Below, piece after piece: positions 1-5,029 of a stretch of DNA of 5,029 bases. Below the pieces are notes generated by a model. That model was not told where the DNA came from. It was given only the letters and a program-made list of their open reading frames with translations, and searched no databases. Origin of the DNA: Bacteroidales bacterium (GTDB taxonomy: Bacteria; Bacteroidota; Bacteroidia; Bacteroidales; VadinHA17); contig PMIG01000377.1 in NCBI GenBank assembly GCA_003157055.1, forward strand, positions 5,329 through 10,357. Direction: 5' to 3'. Positions within the stretch are counted from its first letter, which is position 1. Every line of letters begins with the position of its first letter. The position numbers were made by a program, and so were the translations under genes.

Positions 1-57
1 TGCAAAGTTAAATTTTTGATTCTTTTTTTAATAGGTTACTGCACAATTGTTAATAGA

Positions 58-94
58 TTGTTATATTTTAAAATTTCGAGGAAAGTTAATTTTG
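58..94 (+). promoter_or_regulatory. Candidate Bacteroidota promoter for the serine hydrolase gene
   Basis: The sequence TAATTTTG at 87-94 is a perfect match to the Bacteroidota -7 element TAnnTTTG. A TTG at 58-60 could serve as the -33 element, but the 26-base spacing is longer than the usual 17-23, so the upstream half is doubtful. Transcription from this site would begin near position 100 and give a leader of about 30 bases before the ATG at 134. It also argues that translation does not begin at the upstream in-frame TTG at position 47, which would lie outside such a transcript. Confidence 0.4.
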
Positions 95-133
95 TGTTTT
101 AATGAAGGGCTGAACAGAATAGTTTCTACTTTT

Positions 134-1471
134 ATGCCTTTAAATACATCTGTTTTGTCAAGGATAAGAAAAATACTTCTTGCAACTATTTTGGTTTCAC
201 TGGTAAGTTATAACCCCGGAGCAGTTGATAAAAGCGACAGGGTAACTGATAAGCTGGTCCCGGGTAATGTCAGACTGTCAAATTCATTATCGGAGGGTAA
301 GGAATTTGACGGAGTTGAGAAGACTGTCTCTTCATTTATGCGAAGATGGTCTATTGCCGGTGCCTCTATTGCCATATCAAAGGATGGAAAACTGATTTAT
401 GCACGTGGATTCGGATTTGCCGATACAATTTCCCGCGAGCAGACTAAGCCTTATAGCAAGTTCAGAATTGCCAGCATTTCAAAACTCATTACAGCTGTAG
501 CAGTTATGAAGCTTGTTGAAGAGGGTAAACTTACTCTTAACGAAAGGGTCTTCGGCCCTGATGCTATACTTAATGATCCATTCTTCAGCAACCCAAAGGA
601 TAAAAGAGTATATGGAATTACCGTGGCACACCTTCTGAGCCATGAAGGCGGATGGACTTCAAGATGGGGTGACCAGATGTTCATGCCAACAGTGGTTGCA
701 GAGAAGATGGGAGTGAAACTGCCTGTTGATACCCGGACTATAATAAGATTTGCCCTCGACAAGAGACTTCACTTCACCCCCGGTACAGGAAAGGCATATT
801 CAAATCTCGGTTACAGTATTCTTGGCCTGGTTATCGAAAAAGTCTCGGGAATGCCTTACGAAGACTATTGTAAAAAATACATCCTTGAGCCGATCGGGAT
901 ATTTGATATGTCGCTGGCACACAACCTTCCGTCACAGAAAGCACCTTTCGAGGTTTCATATTATGAGCCTTCGGATGTAAGATTGAAACCATCAGTTTAC
1001 GGCACCGGAGAACTGGTGGAGCCAAGTTACGGTGGAAATGACATTGAGGCTCTTGGTTCAGCAGGAGCATGGATAGCAACTGCTCCTGACCTTCTGCGCC
1101 TGATGCTTACTATTGATGGTTTCGCTTCTAAAAAGGAGATTCTTTCTGAACAAAGCATCAGATTTATGACCGACACAGAAAATGGATTTGCACCGGTTGG
1201 ATGGAAAGGGATAAAAATTAACGGAGACTGGTGGAGAACGGGTTCATTCCCGGGGAGTGCAGGAATGATGAAAAGAGAATCTGACAGTACGGAGTGGGTG
1301 GTCCTGTTCAATTCAAGCGCATGGAATGGACCTGAAATTTATTCATATATTAACGGCATGATGTCTAGAGTTCTGTCGCAGGTGAAACAATGGCCGGGGA
1401 ATGACCTTTTCAAATATTCTATGATGGTGCCTCTAAAAACAAGTATTGAGGATTCAATAGTAATAAAATAA
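134..1471 (+). CDS. Exported serine hydrolase, beta-lactamase class C / PBP4* family
   Basis: The predicted 445-residue protein has the penicillin-binding-protein/class C beta-lactamase fold. Numbered from the ATG at 134, the nucleophile motif SxxK is SISK at 114-117, the second catalytic motif is YSN at 222-224, and the third motif, usually HTG or KTG, is RTG at 368-370 within WWRTGSFPG. HLLSHEGG near 166-173 and GSAGAW at 308-313 are also typical of the family. Members include D-amino-acid peptidases, esterases and true beta-lactamases, and the substrate cannot be read from the sequence. The N-terminus has Arg/Lys at residues 10-13 and a hydrophobic stretch at about 14-26, so it is exported or membrane-anchored; no clear cleavage site or lipobox is seen. 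The reading frame is open upstream to a TTG at 47, but ATG 134 places the signal sequence at the N-terminus and follows the candidate promoter. The stop codon overlaps the next gene's ATG by one base. Confidence 0.9.
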   Translation: MPLNTSVLSRIRKILLATILVSLVSYNPGAVDKSDRVTDKLVPGNVRLSNSLSEGKEFDGVEKTVSSFMRRWSIAGASIAISKDGKLIYARGFGFADTISREQTKPYSKFRIASISKLITAVAVMKLVEEGKLTLNERVFGPDAILNDPFFSNPKDKRVYGITVAHLLSHEGGWTSRWGDQMFMPTVVAEKMGVKLPVDTRTIIRFALDKRLHFTPGTGKAYSNLGYSILGLVIEKVSGMPYEDYCKKYILEPIGIFDMSLAHNLPSQKAPFEVSYYEPSDVRLKPSVYGTGELVEPSYGGNDIEALGSAGAWIATAPDLLRLMLTIDGFASKKEILSEQSIRFMTDTENGFAPVGWKGIKINGDWWRTGSFPGSAGMMKRESDSTEWVVLFNSSAWNGPEIYSYINGMMSRVLSQVKQWPGNDLFKYSMMVPLKTSIEDSIVIK

Positions 1472-2196
1472 TGTGCTTCTCGGTAAATGTAAACCTGGTT
1501 AAGGAAGAGATCGAGGAAAGATATGGAGTGGATTTCCCCGGAAAATATCGCTATGAACCCAGTTATTATTACCATGCTTTCGGCCTTCCGGAAATACCCG
1601 CCATTTGCTCCGGTAATCAGGGTTCTGTTAGCATGCTGAAATGGGGACTTATACCCGAATGGGTCAGGAATGCTGAAGATGCTGAGGAGATAAGGTTTAG
1701 AACCTTCAACGCAAGAGCAGAGAGCATCAGTACAAAACCATCGTTTATATCTTCCTTTAACTCCAAAAGATGCCTGGTGCCCGTCAGGGGGTTTTTTGAA
1801 TGGCAGCATGTTGGAAAGCAGAAAATCCCATGGTATATATACCTGCCAGATAATCAGATTATTACTCTTGCAGGTCTCTATAGTGAATGGACCCATACAG
1901 GTACAGGAGAAATATTATCGACATTTTCGATTATTACCACCGAAGCAAATGAACTAATGGCAGAGGTTCATAATTCCGGTAAAAGGATGCCTGCAATACT
2001 GGACAGAAATTGTGAGAAAAAGTGGCTTGATCTTTCATTATCAGGATCAGACGCGCTTGATCTTCTGAAGCCATATCCCTCTAAGAGATTGAAGGCGCAT
2101 ACGATCAGTCCGATTGTCAATAACAAATCTGCAAACAGAAATACTCCCGAAGTAATCAAACCATTTGATTACAAAGCACAAAATCTTCTATTTTAA
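1471..2196 (+). CDS. SRAP-domain protein (YedK/HMCES family), abasic-site DNA-protein crosslinker
   Basis: The 241-residue protein matches the SRAP (SOS response-associated peptidase) family over its whole length. In characterised members (E. coli YedK, human HMCES), Cys2, exposed after removal of Met1, forms a thiazolidine crosslink with an abasic site in single-stranded DNA and protects it from cleavage. Seen here are Cys2, WGLIP at 58-62, NARAES at 80-85 (the DNA-contacting Asn80), GFFEW at 107-111 with the catalytic Glu110, and His167 before RMP at 172-174. The His-to-RMP stretch reads HNSGKRMP, about three residues longer than the compact HxRMP form of YedK; I recall this as usual in Bacteroidota homologues. 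The required Cys2 fixes the start at 1471. It acts in the cytoplasm on DNA. The TAATG overlap with the hydrolase gene implies co-transcription and probable translational coupling. No operator that I could assign to SOS control was seen. Confidence 0.95.
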   Translation: MCFSVNVNLVKEEIEERYGVDFPGKYRYEPSYYYHAFGLPEIPAICSGNQGSVSMLKWGLIPEWVRNAEDAEEIRFRTFNARAESISTKPSFISSFNSKRCLVPVRGFFEWQHVGKQKIPWYIYLPDNQIITLAGLYSEWTHTGTGEILSTFSIITTEANELMAEVHNSGKRMPAILDRNCEKKWLDLSLSGSDALDLLKPYPSKRLKAHTISPIVNNKSANRNTPEVIKPFDYKAQNLLF

Positions 2197-2217
2197 TCTA
2201 CTGTTGTGCCTTTGCAC
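2173..2217. terminator. Possible weak hairpin between convergent SRAP and tonB genes
   Basis: Only 34 bases separate the two convergent stop codons. AAAGCACAA at 2173-2181 can pair with TTGTGCCTTT at 2204-2213, giving nine pairs with one bulged C and a loop of 22 bases. A competing small hairpin, GTGC-cttt-GCAC, lies at 2206-2217. Neither is followed by a clear U-run on the plus strand, so an intrinsic terminator serving either gene is only a possibility. Confidence 0.22.
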
Positions 2218-2230
2218 CTTTACATAATTA

Positions 2231-2977
2231 TTATTGCGCAACAAACTCATATGTAAGAGTACCTGTCTGAATTTTCGGTGAGTTGATGTCTCCATTGAAC
2301 CTCGAAACCAATGCGGTGCTGACAGCAGTTTCTGCAAGACACGGGTCAGTGGCTGTACTGTTGGCTTCAATCACTTTTGCTTCCTCAACAATTCCCTCCT
2401 GGTTTACTGTTATTGATAATTCAATTCTGCCGGCACCCTGGCATTTATAGATCGGAATAGGCAGGTATGTATGAACACGGCCCACAAGAGAATAGTATAT
2501 ACGTGTCGGCCCCTTGTAATTTGATTCCATTACCTGCGATTCCCTTGGTTTTTCTTCTTTTATTGATTCACTTTTCTTATCGATCCGGACAGGTTCCTCA
2601 GGTTTTGTCTCATTAAGTCTCTTCTGCTCATCTATATAGTTATCTCTACCGAGTTTGCCATCCTTGATAAGCTCATCCTTGACCTTATCAATTACATCCG
2701 CAGGATTGATTTTTTCATCGGTTTTATTTGCCAGGTTCCTCGCGATATTCAGCATCTCTTTATCACCCTGGAGTACCCTTTCTATTCTGGTTGCCGGAAG
2801 CTCTACCAGCTTTTTCTTTACATCGGGCTCAGGCACCTGGACAAACTCTACATTGAATTCCTTTGTAATGTTCTTCTTCAGGGTTCCGATTTGATAAAGC
2901 ATGAAAAGGATGGCAGCGATTAGATGTATTATCACTGTTCCAAGGATGCCGGCTACCTTGCCATCGTAATTACTCAT
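2231..2977 (-). CDS. TonB-family energy transducer (inner-membrane anchored)
   Basis: The 248-residue protein has TonB architecture. A short cytoplasmic N-terminus is followed by one hydrophobic membrane segment at about residues 8-29, a long hydrophilic periplasmic linker at about 35-155, and a C-terminal TonB domain at about 158-248 (YLPIPIYKCQGAGRIELSI through TGTLTYEF). The domain carries Cys179 and Cys213, the latter in a TDPCL motif; this pair recurs in Bacteroidota TonB proteins and could form a disulfide. TonB passes proton-motive-force energy from ExbB/ExbD to outer-membrane receptors, including SusC-type nutrient importers. The linker is rich in Lys, Glu and Asp rather than the Pro-Lys/Pro-Glu repeats of enteric TonB. 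No exbB or exbD lies next to it: the gene before it on its strand is more than 700 bases away and the neighbouring gene is divergent. ATG 2977 is the natural start because the membrane segment follows directly. Confidence 0.88.
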   Translation of the reverse strand: MSNYDGKVAGILGTVIIHLIAAILFMLYQIGTLKKNITKEFNVEFVQVPEPDVKKKLVELPATRIERVLQGDKEMLNIARNLANKTDEKINPADVIDKVKDELIKDGKLGRDNYIDEQKRLNETKPEEPVRIDKKSESIKEEKPRESQVMESNYKGPTRIYYSLVGRVHTYLPIPIYKCQGAGRIELSITVNQEGIVEEAKVIEANSTATDPCLAETAVSTALVSRFNGDINSPKIQTGTLTYEFVAQ

Positions 2978-3105
2978 AATCTGCGAAATTATAAATTATT
3001 GCTGTTACAATCTAACGGCGGTAATTTATAATTAATTTTACTCTTTATCAGTTCGGGAAAGAAACCTCAATGTTCATCGTTAAAAAATCAAAAGAATAAT
3101 TCATT
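2978..3105. promoter_or_regulatory. Divergent promoter spacer between tonB-like and nitroreductase genes
   Basis: This 128-bp AT-rich spacer must hold the promoters for both divergent genes. No clean TAnnTTTG element with a properly spaced TTG is visible on either strand. The nearest plus-strand match is TAATTTTA at 3033-3040, which lacks the final G and a spaced TTG. The nearest minus-strand match is TAATTTCG, about 10 bases before the tonB start, which would leave almost no leader. The promoter role is inferred from gene orientation only. Confidence 0.4.
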
Positions 3106-3678
3106 ATGATACTCAAAATTATAAAAGACAGATGGAGCCCCTATTCCTTTTCTTCAGAACCTATTGATAAAATGAAGCTGGATAGTTTATTTGAAGCAGC
3201 TGGTCTTGCCCCATCATCAAATAATGAACAGCCATGGCTCTTCATTCATTCAACAAGGGAAGATGCAGGACTTTTTGAAACTTTCCTTGGTTTTATGGTT
3301 GAAAGCAACAGAATATGGGCGAAAAATGCATATTCAATTGCTATCAGCTTTGCTCGTTTGAAATCATCTTATAATGGTAAAACCAATAAATACGCTCTGC
3401 ACGATACCGGAATGGCAGTTTCGAACCTTCTTGCGCAGGCCACATCTTTGGGGATATATGTTCACCAGATGGCAGGCTACTCAACCGAAAATGTAAAAGA
3501 TTATTTTAAGCTCATGGATGATATTGTGCCTGTCGCAATAATGGCTATTGGCTATAGGGGACACGGGGAAAATCTTCCGTCTGAACTATATAAAAGAGAC
3601 GAAAATAGAAGAGGAAGGAAACCAGTCAGCGAGTATTCATTCAGAAATGCTCTTCCTGAAAAATATGTAAATCCATGA
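3106..3678 (+). CDS. Nitroreductase-family FMN-dependent oxidoreductase
   Basis: The 190-residue protein belongs to the nitroreductase-like flavoenzymes, cytoplasmic dimers that use FMN and NAD(P)H to reduce nitro compounds, quinones or other acceptors. The N-terminal RWSPYSF at 9-15 corresponds to the family's phosphate-binding RxSxRxF-type motif. LAPSSNNEQPW at 34-44 is the second FMN-contacting signature. DTGMAVSNLLAQATSLGI at 100-117 is the central dimer helix, and VPVAIMAIGYRG at 141-152 is the typical C-terminal strand before the final arm. Length is normal for the short subfamily. An in-frame stop at 3097-3099 makes ATG 3106 the first possible ATG. The gene stands alone, divergent from tonB and ending 6 bp from the convergent next gene. 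The physiological substrate cannot be inferred; other family roles, such as dehydropteridine reductase-like or dehalogenase activity, cannot be excluded. Confidence 0.92.
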   Translation: MILKIIKDRWSPYSFSSEPIDKMKLDSLFEAAGLAPSSNNEQPWLFIHSTREDAGLFETFLGFMVESNRIWAKNAYSIAISFARLKSSYNGKTNKYALHDTGMAVSNLLAQATSLGIYVHQMAGYSTENVKDYFKLMDDIVPVAIMAIGYRGHGENLPSELYKRDENRRGRKPVSEYSFRNALPEKYVNP

Positions 3679-3684
3679 GATTTA

Positions 3685-4380
3685 TTATTTTTTGGCATGA
3701 GGATTCTTTTTCTTTTTAAGCACTTTTGCCGGCTCCGGCTTCTTGAAATTATGATTTTTAAAAAGTCCGTTTTTGACTCCTGTCACAAACTTGGCCCAGG
3801 CAAAAGGGTTCAGCAGGTTATTAATAGGGTACTGACCTCTTGTCGCCATTGCCGAGAAGTTCTGCTCCATAGCATACCTGTAACCTGTTTCCGGTGATAT
3901 TCTTACACCAACCTGGTTATTGATTGCCACATATATTGATGCCATGTTTTCATTCATATTTTCAATTATCGGATCAACCGGAACTTCTTTTGTTATATCC
4001 TTAATGAATTCGCTATAGTTTTTCCATGGAAGGATGGTGACTGGTTCAATCTCTATCGTATCAATTTCGAGTACTATATCGGCAAGACAATGCTTTTCAT
4101 TATAATCCGATGGAATAATAGTATGGTATTTCTTGTATCCCAATGCCCTGAAAAAGACTGTATCGCCCGGAGTACTTGTAATAGTATATATCCCGGAGCT
4201 TTCACTTATTGAGGCGCGGTACATCTTTTTTGAGATGACTGCAACCCCTTGTACAGGATTGAATTTGACATCTGTTATTATCCCGCTGAGCTGTACGAAC
4301 TTTTCTGGCCCGTTATTCTGGCCGGACACTGAAATCAGCGGTATTATCAGGAAGATTGCACTATATAGAAACCTCTTCAA
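3685..4380 (-). CDS. Secreted protein with carboxypeptidase-regulatory-like domain, unknown C-terminal half
   Basis: The 231-residue protein begins with a clear signal peptide: Lys-Arg at 2-3, a hydrophobic core at about 4-17, and a likely cleavage in VSGQ near residues 18-21. Residues about 29-110 form a carboxypeptidase-D-regulatory-like beta-sandwich (LSGIITD, NPVQGVAVISK, SGIYTITS, GDTVFFRALGYKK, then a strand ending in VLEID), a domain common at the start of Bacteroidota envelope and TonB-dependent proteins. The second half starts with IEIEPVTILPWKNYSEF and ends in a Lys-rich tail (KKKKNPHAKK); I do not recognise a domain there. It resembles the many short standalone proteins of this type in the phylum, not a truncated SusC receptor, because no plug domain follows. 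The start codon is TTG at 4380: an in-frame stop lies at 4408-4410, no ATG lies between, and the next Met is residue 54, inside the domain. It probably acts at the periplasm or outer membrane. Confidence 0.85.
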   Translation of the reverse strand: MKRFLYSAIFLIIPLISVSGQNNGPEKFVQLSGIITDVKFNPVQGVAVISKKMYRASISESSGIYTITSTPGDTVFFRALGYKKYHTIIPSDYNEKHCLADIVLEIDTIEIEPVTILPWKNYSEFIKDITKEVPVDPIIENMNENMASIYVAINNQVGVRISPETGYRYAMEQNFSAMATRGQYPINNLLNPFAWAKFVTGVKNGLFKNHNFKKPEPAKVLKKKKNPHAKK

Positions 4381-4388
4381 TATTTTGA

Positions 4389-4398
4389 TATAGCTATA
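4389..4398. repeat. Perfect 10-bp palindrome next to the TTG start
   Basis: TATAGCTATA reads the same on both strands and lies 8 bases upstream of the TTG start codon of the secreted protein. It could be an operator half-site pair or a chance AT-rich palindrome. Nothing else supports a role. Confidence 0.3.
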
Positions 4399-4423
4399 GA
4401 CGGAACATTATAAATAACGTCTG

Positions 4424-4431
4424 CAAATTAA
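4424..4431 (-). promoter_or_regulatory. Weak candidate -7 element for the secreted-protein gene
   Basis: On the minus strand this reads TTAATTTG, one mismatch from TAnnTTTG, and is followed by CAG. It lies about 44 bases before the TTG start, a sensible leader distance. No TTG at the proper -33 spacing was found, so the call is weak. Confidence 0.22.
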
Positions 4432-4538
4432 ACATTATTGAATGTAACGGTAAAACATTTAACTAAATTTTAATAAATATGATAAATCATTGTCTATCCT
4501 CAGCTACAGCTTCAATATTCTACATTATTGGATAGAAC
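4432..4538 (+). repeat. Imperfect 17-bp direct repeat, two copies 90 bp apart
   Basis: Copy one at 4432-4448 reads ACATTATTGAATGTAAC and copy two at 4522-4538 reads ACATTATTGGATAGAAC; 14 of 17 bases agree, including an unbroken nine-base block. A weaker third copy may start at 4405 (ACATTATAAATAAC). The arrangement upstream of divergent genes is compatible with regulator binding sites, but AT-rich sequence makes chance similarity plausible. Confidence 0.35.
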
Positions 4539-4599
4539 ACGCTCAAAACCATAGGATTCTTATCATTCATCATTTTTAAATATCGAAAATATTTTAATA

Positions 4600-4629
4600 T
4601 TTGTTAATTGAATTTACATAATAAATCTG
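4600..4629 (+). promoter_or_regulatory. Candidate promoter for iorA
   Basis: TTTG at 4600-4603 followed after 18 bases by TAAATCTG at 4622-4629 fits the Bacteroidota -33/-7 arrangement, with one mismatch in the TAnnTTTG element. Transcription would start near 4635 and give a leader of about 80 bases before the iorA ATG. Confidence 0.3.
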
Positions 4630-4714
4630 ATGGTTTGCCAATTATTTTTCAAATCGTCTGCATAGTTAGTTCATTGGTATTAAGGTATTTAAGTTCATAT
4701 TTTATATTCAGTAA

Positions 4715-5029
4715 ATGGATAAGTTATTATTATTGGGTGACGAGGCAATAGCCCAGGCTGCTATTGATGCAGGTTTAAGCGGAATGTATGCTTACCCGGG
4801 AACTCCGTCGACGGAGATAATGGAATACATACAGGCTTCAGGTGTAGCTTCCGATCGCAGAATACACAGGACATGGTCTTCAAACGAGAAGACCGCAATG
4901 GAGGCTGCCCTGGGGATGTCATATGCCGGCAAGAGAGCAATGGTCGCAATGAAGCATGTAGGCCTCAATGTCGCTGCAGACAGTTTTATTAACTCTGCCA
5001 TAACGGGTGTAAACGGAGGCCTTATTGTG
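4715..5029 (+). CDS. iorA: Indolepyruvate:ferredoxin oxidoreductase alpha subunit, 5' part only
   Basis: The first 105 codons are present and the frame is open to the window edge. The sequence matches the N-terminal thiamine-diphosphate pyrimidine-binding domain of IorA: LLLGDEAIAQAAIDAG at 5-20, YPGTPSTEI at 27-35, SNEKTAMEAALGMSYAG at 56-72, and MKHVGLNVAAD at 79-89. Glu58 in SNEKTA is a plausible cofactor-activating glutamate by analogy with pyruvate:ferredoxin oxidoreductase. The enzyme, with IorB, converts indolepyruvate and other aryl pyruvates plus CoA to the aryl-acetyl-CoA, CO2 and reduced ferredoxin in the cytoplasm of anaerobes. Full-length alpha subunits are roughly 530-600 residues and end in ferredoxin-like 4Fe-4S motifs, which would lie beyond this window, as would an expected iorB. 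ATG 4715 begins the domain directly, so the start is secure. A related 2-oxoacid:ferredoxin oxidoreductase is the main alternative. Confidence 0.92.
   Translation, partial: MDKLLLLGDEAIAQAAIDAGLSGMYAYPGTPSTEIMEYIQASGVASDRRIHRTWSSNEKTAMEAALGMSYAGKRAMVAMKHVGLNVAADSFINSAITGVNGGLIV

Larger units (their letters stand above)
4381..4714. promoter_or_regulatory. 334-bp AT-rich divergent intergenic region, no gene seen
   Basis: No convincing coding sequence, tRNA or known riboswitch fold is visible here. The region separates two divergent genes and so should carry both promoters. It holds a 10-bp palindrome (4389-4398), an imperfect direct repeat (4432-4448 and 4522-4538), an inverted pair TCTATCC/GGATAGA (4493-4499 and 4530-4536), and a short AT hairpin AAATAT-cgaaa-ATATTT at 4578-4594. 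Base composition is much more AT-rich than the flanking genes. Confidence 0.6.

Noticed and set aside
102..113. Tiny upstream frame ATG-AAG-GGC-TGA in the hydrolase leader
   Set aside because: A three-codon frame is easily due to chance and has no ribosome-binding context or attenuator structure.
451..1311. Several antisense and alternate-frame open frames inside the hydrolase gene
   Set aside because: They show no domain and low-complexity composition, and the enclosing frame carries all catalytic motifs in order.
1339..1896. Minus-strand open frame of 185 codons overlapping the hydrolase and SRAP genes
   Set aside because: It lies antisense to two clear family members, has no recognisable motif, and spans their junction. 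It is best explained as a shadow of the plus-strand coding sequence.
2203..2217. TGCCTTTGCACC as a possible plus-strand promoter (-7-like) reading antisense into tonB
   Set aside because: It has one mismatch to TAnnTTTG, but the same bases form a GTGC/GCAC hairpin and no -33 element is convincing. It is not strong enough to call.
4133..4393. Plus-strand 86-codon open frame opposite the secreted protein
   Set aside because: It is antisense to the signal peptide and beta-sandwich of a well-supported gene and has no recognisable features.
4578..4594. AAATAT-cgaaa-ATATTT hairpin upstream of iorA as a terminator
   Set aside because: The stem is six A-T pairs only, too weak for an intrinsic terminator, and no gene ends nearby.
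4761..5001. Minus-strand open frames opposite iorA
   Set aside because: The plus-strand frame is a strong match to IorA; the antisense frames have no support.
1..5029. Search for CRISPR arrays, tRNA genes, insertion sequences, toxin-antitoxin or defence genes
   Set aside because: No regularly spaced repeats, cloverleaf sequences, transposase motifs or small paired toxin-like frames were seen.

Overview
The window looks like chromosomal DNA from a member of the Bacteroidota, most likely an anaerobic Bacteroidales-type organism. The evidence is AT-rich spacers, weak or absent Shine-Dalgarno sequences, a perfect Bacteroidota -7 element (TAnnTTTG) before the first gene, a TonB protein with the cysteine pair typical of this phylum, a small secreted carboxypeptidase-regulatory-like protein, an SRAP protein with the longer H-x4-RMP spacing that I recall from this phylum, and an indolepyruvate:ferredoxin oxidoreductase gene, which points to anaerobic 2-oxoacid metabolism. 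The phylum call is inference from these features and no marker gene is present.

Layout: (1) 134-2196, plus strand: a probable two-gene unit. An exported serine hydrolase of the beta-lactamase class C/PBP4* fold is followed, with a one-base TAATG overlap, by an SRAP-domain protein that shields abasic sites in single-stranded DNA. (2) 2231-2977, minus strand: a TonB-family energy transducer, convergent with the SRAP gene and without ExbB/ExbD beside it. (3) 3106-3678, plus strand: an FMN nitroreductase-family oxidoreductase, divergent from tonB across a 128-bp AT-rich spacer. (4) 3685-4380, minus strand: a small exported protein with an N-terminal carboxypeptidase-regulatory-like beta-sandwich and an unrecognised C-terminal half. 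It starts with TTG and ends 6 bp from the nitroreductase stop. (5) 4381-4714: a 334-bp AT-rich divergent spacer with candidate promoters, a short palindrome and an imperfect direct repeat. (6) 4715 to the window end, plus strand: the first 105 codons of iorA, cut by the window edge.

The genes do not form an obvious shared pathway. Strand changes at almost every gene suggest mostly single-gene transcription units, and only the hydrolase-SRAP pair looks co-translated. Two proteins act at the envelope through the TonB or secreted beta-sandwich themes common in this phylum, one is a periplasmic or membrane-anchored hydrolase, and the rest are cytoplasmic housekeeping or redox functions. I found no RNA gene, CRISPR array, insertion sequence, phage gene or defence system. 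I did not find a convincing undescribed system. The points most worth checking are the hydrolase-SRAP coupling, the orphan TonB, the TTG-started secreted protein with its unknown C-terminal half, and the repeats in the iorA upstream region.
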